This document shows positions 52,701 through 64,000 of a stretch of DNA of 64,000 nucleotides, one piece after another (the stretch's first letter is position 1; each line of letters opens with the position of its first letter). The notes beneath the pieces are model-generated. The model saw only the letters and a program-made list of their open reading frames with translations, was not told the DNA's origin and ran no database searches. Where the stretch lies: NCBI GenBank assembly GCA_905250025.1, contig CAJNOJ010000071.1, positions 186,001 through 250,000 of the forward strand, in the 5' to 3' direction. A program made the translations under genes and the position numbers. This stretch comes from Adineta ricciae. Lineage: Eukaryota; Rotifera; Eurotatoria; Adinetida; Adinetidae.

Positions 52701-53598
52701 TGTATATAGACGATGAAGTAAAACTTGAGTAGAAAAAGTAACGATGAATGATATATACATATTCATGCATCTAAGTTATTTGTTTGTTTCTTTTTCAGGA
52801 ACTCGCAATATACGTTAGTGAAGACGACGATTCAAACAATCGTGTATCAGCAATAAGTAATTCATCAACGACAGATATGACAAAAAAGAAGAAATCTAAA
52901 GCAGCAATAATGTATGGAAATAAGACATGGTTTTGTTTGTGAATTAATGATTGATTGTACCCTCTTCTCTAGAGCAAAAGATTTCAAATCACGTGCGGCT
53001 AATTTGATTCGACGTCGTACAACCGAAGCCACTCTGTCCGAAAAAAGTCTCATACCATCACGAGAAGACGTTCAACTATGGGAAGAATCATTCGATGCAC
53101 TTCTTCGACATCGATGTAAACATTTTCATTTTTGCTTATTAGTATCGTTACTTGTGCGCTGTTTTAGATGGGCAAGCGTTATTCCGTGCATTTCTACGAA
53201 CAGAATTTAGTGAAGAAAATCTCGAGTTCTGGCTTGCATGTGACGATTTTCGAACTTGTAAAGAGCCGAAACGTTCTGCAAAAGCAAAGAAAATTTACAT
53301 GGATTTCATTGCTATTGGTGCCCCAAAACAGGTATTCGAGTAAAACTTTGCCAAAACTATCCTCTTAAACATTTGCTTTCAGGTGAATCTTGACACTGAG
53401 ACTCGCATGTCAACTATAGCAAATATTGATAATCCACCGTTAGAGACATTTGATCGTGCTCAACGACGTATCCAAGGACTAATGGAAAAAGATTCCTATC
53501 AACGTTTTCTGAAATCCGAGTTATATATAAATTTGCTACGTCGTACAACTTATCCCGTGCAACGACGAACGACAGCCGAAATATCAAAGTCATCCTGA
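46719..53598 (+). CDS. RGS-domain protein with long disordered N-terminus
   Basis: Six exons (46719-46847, 49357-50283, 52799-52911, 52973-53115, 53168-53331, 53383-53598) join in phase to 563 residues. Residues 1 to about 390 are disordered and Ser/Thr/Pro-rich, with an RSPRTSPSD patch and a conserved-looking helix ([27 protein letters not shown]). The RGS domain covers about residues 420-545: [74 protein letters not shown] and [11 protein letters not shown]. The Glu and Asn that contact G-alpha are kept ([10 protein letters not shown]). It speeds GTP hydrolysis on G-alpha (i/o or q by R4-like similarity) and shuts off receptor signalling. Introns of 2.5 kb around exon 2 are far longer than elsewhere and carry CRE-like sites. 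An alternative first exon is suggested at 51384. Confidence 0.88.
48862..49213. promoter_or_regulatory. Cluster of CRE-like sites upstream of RGS exon 2
   Basis: Two perfect TGACGTCA palindromes (48862-48869, 49206-49213) and two TGACGTCG variants (49013-49020, 49044-49051) lie within 352 bases, just upstream of the exon at 49357. CREB/ATF factors bind this sequence. A local promoter or cAMP-responsive enhancer is inferred. Confidence 0.4.
50284..51383. other. RGS intron or upstream region of the short isoform
   Basis: This 1.1 kb has no coding domain. It is pyrimidine-rich at 50850-51000, with a TTG triplet run near 51096. It may hold the promoter of the alternative first exon at 51384. Confidence 0.4.
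51384..51497 (+). other. Probable alternative first coding exon of the RGS gene
   Basis: An ATG-initiated frame of exactly 38 codons ([20 protein letters not shown] onward) ends at AAG before a GTAATC donor, in phase 0. The exon at 52799 begins in phase 0, so splicing gives an intact 249-residue short RGS protein without the long disordered part. No pyrimidine-AG acceptor is seen just before the ATG, which argues for a first exon and not an internal one. Confidence 0.5.
52449..52515. promoter_or_regulatory. Second CRE-like pair before RGS exon 3
   Basis: A perfect TGACGTCA (52449-52456) and a TGACGTCG (52508-52515) lie about 290 bases before the exon at 52799. This repeats the arrangement seen upstream of exon 2. 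Confidence 0.35.
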
Positions 53599-54655
53599 CA
53601 TGAAACCAAACGGATTTAATCGTTGGGATATCGCTTTGGTTCTTTCTCTCTTCTCTTCCACTATTCTATGATATCGATTGGTACTGGTTTGCCAACATTT
53701 CGAAGCCAATCATTTGATTGTCTATACTGACTCTACCCGTGCATCTAGTCAGAAGAGAGCGACAATTTTCTATGTGTTTTCTTACGCAAAAATGACAATG
53801 ACGAGCCTTGATGGTTCTCGTATCTCAGTGTGCAAAAAAAAACGTTTTTTTTCTCTTATATTTCTTCTCTCACTCACTTTTTTACTAGTGTCGTTATTTT
53901 CTTCTTTACCTGTGCGTGTGTATGTATGCATATGAGAACGGAATACGGATGATAAAGAAAAAAAAACTATAGCTGATCAGCAAATATGTGTTTTTATTTT
54001 CAATTGATTTCTATGTAAAAAAAATGACTGTATAAAATAGATCTGAAACGCAAAACAGCGCTCTTTTTCTCTTCTGGAATCGACAAGACTCAGTTTTCGT
54101 TTGATTGAACAAACATAATAAGAGTATTTTGTTCGTCAACAGAACAAATCCGAAAGTGTAAAGATTAAAGATGAAAGAGAAAGAATCCAGCATGTGATGG
54201 CATTCAACTTGAAAAACATTGATTAAAAGACGCCTGACAAGCTTCTTATTGCAATGAGTGTCTCATACTCAGTAATAGGATTATCTGGTCTCGCGCAAAA
54301 ACATCTGATGAAGCTTAGTTTTTGAACATTTGCAGCGAAATCTTCAAATCTCAAGCGATTCGAGCTGATTTTCCTTTAAGGAAATGACGAATGACTCAAC
54401 TTCCTGAAAAAATAATCTCCCAAGCCATCGGAAATCGTTAGAAATGAATGATAATTATTCGAATTATAAATATAACTTGCGAGTTGTCTTGAAAATCACT
54501 CAACGTAATTTGTCGACAGAAGTCGCTCTTATACCGAATTGTATTGGTTAATGAAATTGCCAATTAAATGTTACCTCACTTCAACGGCTCCAGCAAGGCA
54601 ACAAGTTTAGTAACAAACATCTGTTTTGTAAAGGAAAAAGGAGAAATTGAATTCA
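53599..54655. other. Intergenic between RGS and BLTP1 genes
   Basis: About 1 kb with the RGS 3' UTR and the BLTP1 promoter. Small frames at 53678-53935 and on the minus strand at 54011-54193 are low complexity. No RNA gene seen. Confidence 0.5.
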
Positions 54656-57600
54656 ATGCAGTCCTTAATTCGAACAACCATGTCAACAGTCCTTAAACGA
54701 TCCTTTAACATGACCGATGTGAATTCGACTTTAACCACAACTACTCCTTCGACGCTTGAAGAGATCTCAAATGAAATTATTGATTATTTTGAATCACATC
54801 GTGAACAAATTCCACTCCTTGTAGTTGTTTACATCTTAACAATAATCTGGATACTCTATGTAATTCTATACCATTCGCGCATACAAGGCATTGTACTTTC
54901 ACACATATTACAACGATTCTATTTCAAAGATGCATCACAAATCAAATTTGATTCGTTTTCCGTATCATTTATTTCGGGCAAAATTATGTTTAGAAATTTA
55001 CATTATGCAACAGGAAGTTATTTCGTTTTTGTAAAGGATGGTTGTTTGATTTTTCGTTATTGGTCGAAAGCGAAGAAAAAACCTGTGATACGCTTACAAA
55101 TTCATTTGTATCATTTTGATATGCAAATATGTAGTCCAATACGGTCGAATACGTTTGCTGAAGTGAATAATTCAAGTGATGAGTTACACAGAGGATCAAT
55201 GAACGGGTAAACAAATGAGGAGTTCGAGTTTTTTGGATAAGAAATACTTGGTTTCTCTAAAAGATTATCTGGAAAAGCGGACGATACACAAAGTGTGAAC
55301 ACAACGAAAGGCAACGACGAAAGCAATTTTGTTAACAGTTTACGAAGTCTCTTTCCTTCGGTTGAGATAAAAGTTGAACACGTGAGTTTTTTTAAAATTT
55401 ATTTCGTTTCCGAATGTTACTACTGATGCATTTTATAGGGAAGAATTTCAGTTGGACATCACACATTGCCGTACGGCTTATCGTTACGTTTCAGTACAAT
55501 GAACAGTACATTTACGAGTCAATCACCGTCAAGAACTGCGCCGGAAATTGATCTCATGACATTGCTATACAGTCTAACATATCGAAATCTTCAGGTTCAA
55601 TTGATTCCTGTCAGTGGATATAAAGAAGAAATAAGAGAAATGTAAGCTATGTTCGGAATGTATGAGATTTGGTCGAAATATGCTGTAGAATATTTGAGAA
55701 CAGGATGAAAACATCTGAGGAATGCGTGAGAAAATAGGACATACAATCTTTGATCTATTGATCTTTTCGATTATTGTCGATTGTATATATGTATATCATA
55801 GGCCACCGCCGATTCCAACTACAAAAGGTGCAACAAAAAATGCGGTGCAAATCTTTGAATGCCCGGAAGGCGAACTTGAATACGAACAAGATGTTCCCGG
55901 TAAAATGAGCGAGCCATTACAAAATGGTCAAGCAATACCTGATGTTGCTTGGGAAATTCGTATGAAATGTAATAAAAAAACGAAAATTGCCTATGGACCG
56001 TGGGCTGATCGACAGAGGTGAGTCAACCTGTTTTTTTTTCTCTCTAAAAGATGTCTCCAATCTTTGTTCTATATCTAGAGAATTATTGTGGCAATATTTT
56101 CTTCCTACACTATATGAAGAATCTGCTGTCACACCTGAACCATCGGTTGGTCAAACACGGATATTTCGATCCGTGCGCTTTAAACTATCACTCAACTGTC
56201 CAACTGTACTCGATCTTTACTTTATGAATAAAACGGTTTGCAATGAATATTTCTTTTTTCTCTGTTGTATTTCAATGAGAGCTGCATTTTGCTAGAAACT
56301 TCAACAACTCCATCTCGAATGTCCTTCAAAAGGATCGTCTTTCGATGCCATACTTCCATTTTCAACTAATCCAGATGGCTTTGATACGTCTCTATCAATC
56401 AATATCGGTGAAACAATTGCTCAAACGAATCTTCCATTCACACCATTTCTCCACACAGAAAATATTGAAGTAACAACCTATTTCAACATTCCACAAAGCA
56501 GAAATCCGATTTATATTTAGATTAAAGTGCATATTCATTATCCACGCTTGTGGAATTCATTACAAGACTGGATTATTGATATCGATGCCAAAAAAGCTCA
56601 AGTTTACTTTGTTTTCGAACATAAGAATTTCTTTCAAGGTAACACTTCTTCTTTTGTCCATTAACATCTAGATTTCTTTTATGTATGACTAGCATTAATT
56701 GCTGATTTCGGCTCATCTGTACCACCAGATATCTATTCGTTTACTCCGTTTATTTACAACATCACTTTGCGTGGTGAATTAGTCGAAGTTCTAGTACCAT
56801 GCAATCAAGGCAATTGGATCGATTGTTCGAATGACAAAGCTGCAGAAAATAGTAAAACGAAAAGATATTCTACTGAAAATTGCTTTTCTCTTCGTTTTTT
56901 AGCCTATGTTTCACTATGTGCAAAGTCGCTTGTTTTAACATATCCATTGCCATTTCTCGAATTTTGTCCAGTATCAACTCCGATGGATTTGAACATCGAA
57001 GTATGTTTTCAATTTTTTAAGTTGCGCAAAAAATTGGATTTATATAGGTCAATGATGTACTTGCTCGTCTTGTGATACCGGAAAGTAATCGAATGTTTTA
57101 TATTGTCGAAGGACTCGATGCACACAAACAATTCTACGCACCTGATGGTATTAAATCTCACTTGCCATTATCAGATATTTTCGAAAAACGGTTAGTTCAC
57201 GAAAACTGGTCTTTCAGATCTCGATCAGTTTAATGATAATGATTGTAGGAATGGATGTTTTGAATGTGGTGAAGTCAATCAAATCAAAATTTTAGTTCAA
57301 ATTCTACTTCACTCCTCACCGCCAGTTGACATGAATCGAACAGGTAAGAAAAGCAAATACTTTACAGAATGTTGAACTATGGTTTCGATCGGAAGTATAG
57401 ACCTTTTACATGTGCAACAAATCAAATCTATGGGCAATCGACACACGTTCCATCCAAATAAACTTAAATACGATGTATTCAATCTTGAACTTGATATTGG
57501 TCCTGTCAATTTACTTTTGCATGGTTTCTTTTTGAAAAAACTCTGGTGGGTGAAGGTAAGTTTTGGAAATGTGTATCTTTTACCCATTCGATATCATTTG

Positions 57601-60600
57601 ACTTCTCCAGGAAAACTTATTCGGATGGGATCAATCTTTCCATGATATACGCGAACCTGATCTCATAAGGGAGAATAAAATTGTCGTTCATGACGATCCG
57701 TTGATAGATATGATCGATGAAAGTCGTCCGTTTGATCCTAGATACTTTCGACCATTAATGGTAACCCTACGAGTTGCACTCCATAATGTAACACTTCATC
57801 TTCTTCATGTAATATAAAATTCTAGTGTTTGCTTTCACGTTCGAAAAACAAAGTTCTTGATTTTAGCACACCGAGCATGCGCCGAGTCCCATTGGTTTTT
57901 GTGAACGGCTCTGCGTAGAAATGACAACTGATTTGAATGAAACACGATTGCAAGTCTTGTTTTTACCTGTTAATGTCTATGTCGAAGATACGATTGTTGT
58001 AAGTAACCGGTGAATCCAAATATGATTGAACTCATTTCCGATTTAGAGAAATAAATCTGATCATCATCTATCAACAGGAAGTCTTCAGTTATCTGGTTTG
58101 ATTATTCGTGGACACGCGATGCTTTCTCATGAAGGTTTACCACCGGAACGCGAAACACTAGAATACGCCTGGCAAATGGAAATACTTTTAGGAAAGATTT
58201 CAGCTCGTTTGACAATGATTCAAGTATGTCGAATACAGTCAACTTTGTTTCTTCAAAATTGAATTTCTTGTTTAATAGATGGAGAAGATTCTCGGTTTTG
58301 TGAAAAATTTCTATTTGCAAATTATGGAAGATGAATACACATTAGTCCGTTCGCCGGTCATGGATAAAACTAAATGGATTGAGAAACTGAAATACGATGT
58401 TCTTCGATTTAGTTTGGACTCAGTCGATCTAAATCTAATTGAAACTGGAAATGCTATCAACGTGCAAGTATGAACACTCTATTTGATAATCAACACGTGA
58501 AAACTATCTCTATGACTTTGTAGGTCACACCAGTTCGTCTTTGTATGTGTAACATGCATACAAGTACATGTAATGAAGGCTTGACTCTCAAAGTGGGTGC
58601 TATTCAAATGCGACAATTACTTCGTTTACATCCTGGTTCATGGTTAGAAGCTGGCTCGATTCATATACCTGAATTACGAATCAATGCCAAATTCGATTGT
58701 CATGGTCCAGCAGCAGCGAATACCAATGAACAACTCGAGTTTCTTCGTCGACATGATCAATATTCTCAAAGACTTCATTTTCTTTACACAACCAAGTCTC
58801 AACAATCGTCAGGAGCAACGGGTGCGAAACGGCCATCGACTATTGTTCTCCCATATAACACATTTGCTTGTGCATGTTTGGGTGGATCACCACATTACTA
58901 CACTCTTGTTCAAGGCGAACAATTCTTCAGAAGTACATTTCGTCTTAGCGAACAACCATCGTTTGGTCTATCATTATTTCAACCCGATGTCCATGTCATA
59001 CATTCCCATCCAATATTCAAACATAAATACAACTGGCATACCTATAGTCATTCATCTGGACCAACTGAACGACTAAACGACGAAGAAATCTTTTATCCCT
59101 TTGATTTCTGTGCACAAACACAGACATATCATAATAAATTAACTGAACATTATTCACCACACAGTGTACCTGCAAATCTCTCGACATTTTCAAGATCAAA
59201 TTCGGTGAGAAATCTTAGACACAAGTCATTCGCTGAACCGAAATCACACAAACGTTCATCTTCATCGATCGCATGTCATAATAACGATGTGGTGGGTTCG
59301 TCGTCGGGCACACTCAATGATGCTTATGCAACACCGAATGATCAATTATCATCGCATAGTTCCAGTCAAAGAAGTTTACATCAGAATAATCAAACAAAAT
59401 CAGTGTCAATTGCATCGTTAACACCTGTACCGCATGACTCACCAACAAACTCATCTCCACTACCTTTTCGTATGAATCTACCAAATAAAATCTCGGATGA
59501 ACAGAATGATTCATTATCGACATCTTCACGTTCATCTACGTCAACGGATTCATTGACAATATTGGAAGAAATATTGAAAGAACAACAGCAAGGAGCAACA
59601 TCATCACCACAAAAGGTTTGCTTAACTTATATTTTTTTCCAAATAACTTTTTCATTTTCTAGGTTTCTGAATCATCTACCGAGAATAAATCAATACCTCA
59701 GCCATCGTTACCTGGCTCATCATGGATCAGTTTGCGAAATCAGATGAAAATGGCAATACCAAAATCGACATTATTATCCACGACTTATATTCGTTATCTA
59801 TCTCATTATCGGTCAACGACATGGTCAAACCAAGCCTCTTTCCCACCAATCATTCAACAAGAACAAATCAATCTTCAGCCGTTACTTGATTTCAATTGTG
59901 TTTCGAATGGTTTTTCTTGTTCATACTTATCCGAATCATCACAACCAACACCATCACGTCCACAATTCCCAGCAGTAAATTCACGACCGCGTCTATCTGT
60001 TGCACCGACTTTGTCTACCCTATATGCATCGAATGTCATTGCCACAGAACGAGAAGTATGCCTTCGATTTATTGGTGCGCTAAACATTCTATGCACTCCA
60101 TTGATGCTCGAGTGTCTCAATACATACATTGACACGTGGAAAACTTACGAACTTCATCCAATGTCCATTCTCGATGGTCTTCACTTTCAAGCTCAGACGA
60201 CGGCAAATTCGCCATCGACATCCATCGATCTTTCGGCAACGAAAATTTCGTTACAGTTACCGAAAATCAATGTTTGCCTTTTACAAGCCGGTCTTGCTGA
60301 GGATAATGTACAATTAACTGAACTACGAACACCAGTAGATATTGTGACAATGTCATTATTTGCTCTATCATGTAAACAAATCCAAATGGAAACGATTTTA
60401 TCCAATCGTGATCAATCGACGACTGGTGTGTTTAAAATTCAATCCTTAACAGGACAATTTCGTCGTTTCGAAAATGATTTTTCCTCCCTCGAACATGTTA
60501 ATATCCATGCAATCCAATCTCAACGCTGTCGATTACAATTCAACATACCCACTGATATCCAAACGCATTTACCTATGAATAATAACCAAACAAATGTCGG

Positions 60601-63600
60601 ATTTGTCATGAATGAATTTGGTTTTCAACGACTTTGTTTTAAATTAATAAACAATGCTGCAAAACAACAACTAGAGAAAAAACTGATCTTACCAATCATG
60701 ACGCAAGTCGATGAAACACACCCAGGGAAAACACAAGCAAAACAGAAATCTAAAAGAAAACAATCGACGGACGTAAGTTTATAGAAAAGATATTCGTTAT
60801 CTTCATATGTACGAGTTTTCGATACGTTTAGCCTTCCGTATCGTCTCCGACGGCAGCTGCTTCTTCGCCAACGACGGTCAAAGCAACAACTTCAGTAGTT
60901 TCAAACCCTTCGTCAAGCAGTGTTTTTGATGGTTCGATCGATCATGTTTGGATCACATTTCCTGAACCTCCACGTCATACTTATTCGAATTCGAAACGTC
61001 GACGCACGAGTACTACAAGCATAACTCAATTGAATACCACGCCGAAAAAGCACTTTTCGTACACACGGTTTGATTGGAATTTCCTTTCGACATTATCTCC
61101 AACTATTCTCGGGTGGTTTTGTGTTCTGGATCGTGTACAGAAGCCGATTGAACATTTTCTTCAAAAGCGACAAAAACGTATCGATGCTGTGCTAGCTTAT
61201 TTTCTCATCGAAACCAAACCTGAATTCACTTTACCAGAAAGTAAATTCTACGAACTATTTACACCGAAAACAAAGTACTTGCTTTCTCATCCCGTCTGCC
61301 AACTTGTGACAGAACTTCGGAAACACTTCAATAAAAGTCAACATATAAATATCAATCTACAGTCACACATTTTACCAGACAAGAAATTATTAAAACAAGG
61401 TATCCGCGAAGCTTGTCGAGAATGGACACAAACGTTTAAACGACAACCTCATTTTCATCTCTATATCAATCCTCCAGTGCCATTGTCTACAACAACAACA
61501 TCACCTATCGATAGCATACTGCCGACAAATAGTAATGAGCAAGAACAATCAGCAGTTGTTATGCGCGCACGGACGCCAACAGTAGGCGATCGTCTTCAAA
61601 GCTTGTTTACACGGGATTCATCGGCAGCTGGAGCAAGCGATAAATCCAGTTCAGCAGTTCGAAGACGCATGACTGTGCAAAACACACGATCCAGTGCAAG
61701 TACAAGAGATACGATTATCGAATTGGTTCAAGAACCATCTTCAGTCCCGGAACGTCGTCGTGCATCAAGTTTGATAGGTAAACATCGTTTGAAATGTCTA
61801 CTGAAGAGATATCAAGAGATTATTAGAGTTAACTATTTGTATTCGTAAAAAAGCACGTGATTGTTCAATATCACCTTTGCTCGATATATTGATTTCGCAC
61901 AGTATCATTTGCACGAGTATATCTCTAAATTATTATAGCACCATCTGGAGGTCATGTAAATATAGCATTTGAAGAAGGTAAGATTTGTACAGCAATAAAA
62001 AACATGAAGAGAAATCTTCGCTCTTGATAGCAATTTAAGCACTATTGCTTAAAGAATAAACCCGTGCAGGGTTTGTGCTTATTCCCACCACACGACACGT
62101 ATCTTAATCTATATACGTATCTACTTCTATACTCAAGACCTACGTGCATGATTGATATGCTTTCGATTATAAGAAGAAATTGAATGAATGCATTTTTGTT
62201 TATTAAAGGTGAAACCCTTCGACGTCTGGAACCAACCGCAAATGTCAATAATACTATTGGTTATGCACGATTAAATGTGGCTCCTGACGAATCCGATGCT
62301 GATGATAGTGCTACTCGTGCACGAGCAAATAAGCGAAATCGTACGAATTCATTTACTGAAATCGTTCTAGCAGACGTTGGACCTGACCTAACTGGATCCG
62401 TTGAACAACTATTCAAAATTCTACTTGAGTATGCTGGTGTAGAACTATCTGTGACATCATCGATCGAACCCTTATTTGAAAAACTAGGCCAGACGGTTTT
62501 AGCATCGATTCAAATTAAAAAGATCGATGTCAAAATCTTGCCTAACGAAGTCATTCATAACACTCAATCACTAAGTTTAAATCCATCTGTTGAATCATCC
62601 ATTCTCGGTGTGACGAATCTAAACATCCAAAGTGTTTTTCGACAATCACTGCAACACGATCAATTACATTCAGCGAACGTTCAAGCTGGTATACGTATTC
62701 AAAGCGTTAAACAAGAAGTTAATTTATCCTTGTTACGTATTGTTTATCAATTCTATATGGTAGTTGGTAATGCAGTTGAGTATACAGGTATTGATGAAAT
62801 AATGAAGCCGGATAATAATCCTGTTGGACAACAGGAAGAGTTCTATGCGATCAATTCACGAACGAGTACAATGGTAGATCAAGTTGAGCGTGGAATAGAG
62901 AATCTTGTTTTGAGGTCTGTACAATCGAGTCTCCTCCATCCTCCGAACAATATTTCCATTGATCCTGAAATACAATGTTGGACGAAATTACGCGAATTTG
63001 TTGCTCTTCATGAGCAACAATCACAAGTTAGAGCGACGCCTTCTGATCGTTCCAAGCAACCAACCGTCTTGCCAACACCAAGCGATAGTACTACCTCAGC
63101 GCCACCACAATCGATCAATACACAGAATGACAATCTCCTGTTGTCCGTATTCGGATGGCTAATTATTGATGAAATCTACTCAACGGCTACATTGGGTAGT
63201 TTGAAAGTAGATGGTTGTATGCGTAAAGTACAAGGTAGTGTAACTTTATCACAACGACTTCGGACGGTACAACCAAACACGATCAATCAAAACGCAAAGA
63301 AGTAAATCGAAGTTATTAACTCAGATAGAAGTGAAAATCTTTCTTTCGATCTCTATTTAGATATGATGGATCGTTGATTGTTCAGCTCGGTTCTACATCT
63401 TTGTCACTGAAAGAAACGCTTTCTACATCTAACGATGGAAGTCATATCAACAGTGCTGTTCATTCACATCAAACTTCAACCAATACGTCATCAACGGCTC
63501 GGGAAATCTCCGTTCTTGATATTATCATTGGAAAATCTCGTGCATTGACATCTTTGCAAACACGTGGCATGAATTTAACATTGAGCGGTGTAACCAACAT

Positions 63601-64000
63601 CGGCACTATTGCGATGGATGTACCATTACGACCACAAGAAGTTCATGATCTAGTAAACCGTGCAGGTCGCTTAATTACTTCTTACGTTCAAGAATTTCTT
63701 CCTGATGACACAGAACAATTGTCAACGATCCCTAAAGATATCAGCAATGAAGATCCACAGATGGAAAGAAACCTAAATGACACAATTCATGAATCAACTG
63801 CTCCAGCTGTATCAGAACAAACACCGCAAAAGAAACGTTTAAACGTTCGACATAGATTAACATTAGCTTCAAATTTTCACCCTGAAACAATCGAAACTCG
63901 AGAAAGTATTTCTTCAGCATCGAAACGTCCTGTTCTTACAGTTCACATCACAGCACATTGTCAAGGCATGACGTTTTCGACTACACTTTTATCGACGTTA
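54656..64000 (+). CDS. BLTP1: BLTP1/KIAA1109/Tweek bridge-like lipid transfer protein, 5' part
   Basis: The gene starts at ATG 54656 and runs past the window end; some 20 exons are visible with short introns. A single membrane helix at about residues 52-72 (LLVVVYILTIIWILYVIL) anchors it, probably in the ER. Then comes the family start of the chorein-like groove: FDSFSVSFISGKIMFRNLHY. Further family blocks include LLWQYFLPTLYEE, IHYPRLWNSLQDWIIDIDAK, GSLQLSGLIIRGHAMLSHEG, LEYAWQMEILLGKISARLT and RLHPGSWLEAGSIHIPELRI. A Ser-rich low-complexity insert lies at about 59.2-59.6 kb. BLTP1 proteins form long hydrophobic channels that move phospholipids between membranes at contact sites and act in synaptic vesicle recycling. 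The full protein is usually around 5000 residues, so well over a third of it lies outside. No stop or frameshift was found; the tiny exon near 61940-61978 keeps the frame. Confidence 0.93.

Overview
This window looks like nuclear DNA of a small ciliated invertebrate animal, most likely a bdelloid rotifer. The genes are metazoan in kind: a Kv channel, an RGS protein, BLTP1/KIAA1109, an axonemal dynein and SETDB1. The DNA is AT-rich and genes are tightly packed on both strands. Most introns are only about 45-60 bases with GT-AG ends. One intronless gene, a secreted SH3b plus peptidase M15 protein, is of bacterial type, as is common in bdelloids. The species assignment is inference. The genes named below were rebuilt by joining exons by eye; for seven of them I checked that exon lengths and phases add up to an open frame.

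Layout. 0-5.4 kb: a possible 3' end of a gene, a small myristoylation-type protein, a Shaw-like Kv channel on the minus strand, and a lysine-rich minus-strand gene whose intron holds a complete, three-exon histone H3 gene on the plus strand. 5.8-12.3 kb: an ankyrin/IQ protein, a two-RRM protein and an F-box-like protein. 12.8-15.9 kb: the bacterial-type M15 peptidase and a single-pass receptor kinase whose catalytic aspartate is replaced by asparagine. 16.7-23.6 kb: two chromatin enzymes in tandem, RSBN1/KDM9-type (H4K20me2 demethylase family) and SETDB1-type (H3K9 methyltransferase with MBD and split SET). 24.7-41.1 kb: one axonemal outer-arm beta-type dynein heavy chain of more than 35 exons. 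41.4-43.4 kb: the remains of a DOMON plus copper type II monooxygenase gene (dopamine beta-hydroxylase/MOXD1 family) with nonsense codons and a frameshift. 43.4-54.6 kb: an unusually sparse region holding an RGS gene with kilobase introns, CRE-like sites and an apparent alternative first exon. 54.7-64 kb: the 5' part of BLTP1/KIAA1109, running off the window.

Shared themes. Chromatin: histone H3, its basic host protein, RSBN1 and SETDB1 lie within 20 kb. Signalling: Kv channel, RGS protein, receptor pseudokinase. Cilia: the dynein, with RFX-type X-box sequence in an early intron. The items most worth following up are the nested intron-containing H3, the M15 peptidase acquired from bacteria, the receptor pseudokinase with a possible MRH-like ectodomain, the Kv channel with a weakened voltage sensor, and the decayed monooxygenase.
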